From the NCBI GenBank assembly GCA_025464915.1, contig JAODNF010000048.1, positions 1 through 6,301 on the forward strand: a stretch of 6,301 nt of DNA. Direction: 5' to 3'. Positions 5,281 through 6,301 of this stretch are shown here, piece by piece (position 1 is the stretch's first letter; each line of letters begins with the position of its first letter). The DNA is from Frankiales bacterium. Lineage in GTDB: Bacteria; Actinomycetota; Actinomycetes; Mycobacteriales; SCTD01. A program made the position numbers and the translations under genes. Under the pieces are notes generated by a model. It was not told where the DNA came from, ran no database searches, and was given only the letters and a program-made list of their open reading frames with translations.

Positions 5281-6301
5281 CTACGGGCGCAGCTGGTGCA
5301 GCCGCGCGTGGTCATGCGCGGTCGCGTCGGCCCCGGCGAGGCACAGCTTGCGGACCGCGGCCGCGAAGGGGTCGACGTCGAGACGCGCGAGCCAGCTGGC
5401 GTCGAGCTGCCGGGTCGTCGGCACCTTCGCCGGGGACTCGTCGAACTGCATGATGTCGATGCCGGAGTGGTAGTCGACGCTCCAGACCGTGCTGGTCCCC
5501 GGGATCCAGTAGGCCGCGGAGGTGGCGCCGCGGCGCGGCTGGAAGAAGCCGACCTGCGAGATCACGCCGTTGCGGGGGTTCACCTTCAGGAAGCGGGTGC
5601 CGTGCTCGTACCAGCCGGCGGCGACCAGGATCGAGCCGTCCTTCGCGTCGCGCTGCGTGAACCAGTGACCCGAGCAGCCCAGCACGTTGAAGGCCGGGTC
5701 CTGGCCACCGACGCTGTTGGACAGCGGCCGGAGGACGTCCAGCTGCTTCATCGGGGCGCCGCGGTCGAAGTTGGCCATGCTCCACGTGGAGAAGGCGCCG
5801 TTGCTGCCGTTGCACTGGTACTCGAAGTTGGTCTCGCCCTCACCGAGCAGCAGCTCGCCGGGCCGCAGCGGACCGGTGCCCTTGTCACCGGCGGGCCGCG
5901 GGTCCCACCTGTTGGCGCGCGGGCGGATGTTGTTGTGCTGGTACTGGGTGTGCTTCGTGACCGTGCCGGTCGTCAGGAGCTTGAGGTGGAGCGGGTCCGG
6001 GTGCAGCGTGAAGACCGTCAGCGGCGAGGTGTCGGCGATCCAGACCCCGTCGGCGTCGCGGTGCAGGTTGTGGCCGGCGCGGACGTTCAGCAGGTTCCCC
6101 CACTCGAGCCTGCTGGCGACCTCCTTCGGGTGCGCGTGGTCGCGCACGTCGTAGGTCTGGCCCTCCGAGCCGAACAGGTAGTGGCAGGCCGTGTCGGCGC
6201 ACTCGACGGTGTGCGCACCGCCAGGTATGAGGGAGCCGACGATGCGCGGCAGGGCCGGGTTGCTCACGTCGACGACGTGCAGGTAGAGCGTGCCCTCGAA
6301 C
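5281..6301 (-). CDS. LVIVD-repeat beta-propeller protein, C-terminal part (5' end outside window)
   Basis: 339 residues are visible, ending in TAG at 5283-5281; the frame is still open at the right edge. The first visible residues, LYLHVVDVSNPALPRIVGSL, are a clear LVIVD-type blade, the repeat of a family of mostly extracellular beta-propellers of unknown role. Later segments read like degenerate blades: a YDVRDHAHPKEVASRL stretch, VWIADTSPLTVFTL, SWLARLDVDP, and STVWSVDYHSGIDIMQFD. Five Cys are visible (ECADTAC, QCNG, LGCSGHW and LCLAG segments), which would suit disulfides outside the cytoplasm. Conserved-looking His/Trp motifs are GHNLHRD and GCSGHWF. A GTG at 6267 is the Val of DVSNP inside a repeat and not the start. 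A signal peptide would lie beyond the window. The gene ends 10 bp before pat, so the two may be co-transcribed. The role is unknown; secretion is an inference. Confidence 0.85.
   Translation of the reverse strand, partial: FEGTLYLHVVDVSNPALPRIVGSLIPGGAHTVECADTACHYLFGSEGQTYDVRDHAHPKEVASRLEWGNLLNVRAGHNLHRDADGVWIADTSPLTVFTLHPDPLHLKLLTTGTVTKHTQYQHNNIRPRANRWDPRPAGDKGTGPLRPGELLLGEGETNFEYQCNGSNGAFSTWSMANFDRGAPMKQLDVLRPLSNSVGGQDPAFNVLGCSGHWFTQRDAKDGSILVAAGWYEHGTRFLKVNPRNGVISQVGFFQPRRGATSAAYWIPGTSTVWSVDYHSGIDIMQFDESPAKVPTTRQLDASWLARLDVDPFAAAVRKLCLAGADATAHDHARLHQLRP

Noticed and set aside
5271..5315. An ATG at 5315 as the start of pat
   Set aside because: It would overlap the beta-propeller gene by 35 bp and add 15 residues (MTTRGCTSC...) absent from the family N terminus as I know it. 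The GTG at 5270 has a TGAGGG site and fits the usual length.
4152..5453. A 1.3-kb open frame on the + strand, antisense to pat
   Set aside because: The same high-GC shadow effect: low-complexity Arg/Gly/His-rich product, no recognisable motif, and it spans the boundary between two real - strand genes.
6265..6267. GTG at 6267 as the start of the beta-propeller protein
   Set aside because: The frame stays open to the window edge, and the residues before it (LYLHVVD) complete an LVIVD repeat, so this GTG is an internal Val.

Overview
The window is very GC-rich. Nearly every codon in the believable reading frames ends in G or C, and GTG and TTG starts are used. With a secretory NlpC/P60 peptidase, a class-E P450 and an aminotransferase of the HisC2/Pat type, this points to a high-GC actinomycete chromosome. 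I cannot name the genus. I see no tRNA, rRNA, CRISPR array, insertion sequence or phage gene.

Layout: at the left edge, on the + strand, is the C-terminal part of an NlpC/P60 cell-wall peptidase (1-461). A 54-bp convergent spacer follows. Everything to the right lies on the - strand. In transcription order (right to left) the genes are: an LVIVD-type beta-propeller protein cut off by the window edge (5281-6301); an aromatic/histidinol-phosphate aminotransferase, pat/hisC2 (4209-5270); a small protein with two CxxC pairs (3686-4123); a cytochrome P450 (2331-3668); a short-chain dehydrogenase/reductase (1535-2326); and a metallo-beta-lactamase-fold hydrolase with a C-terminal helical/winged-helix region (516-1538).

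The last four genes are packed with gaps of 17 bp, 4 bp and a 4-bp TTGA overlap, so they are probably one translationally coupled operon. The enzyme set (P450 hydroxylation, SDR oxidation or reduction, MBL hydrolysis) fits a short oxidative pathway on a small hydrophobic molecule; the substrate is unknown. No ferredoxin or ferredoxin reductase for the P450 is in view. The 85-bp interval between pat and the CxxC protein is less GC-rich than its surroundings and is dense in short inverted and direct repeats. It is the best candidate for the promoter/operator of this operon. The beta-propeller gene and pat are only 10 bp apart and may form a separate upstream transcription unit.

Most of this is recognisable gene families. 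The parts that seem least described are the small CxxC protein heading a P450-SDR-MBL operon and the repeat-rich region in front of it.
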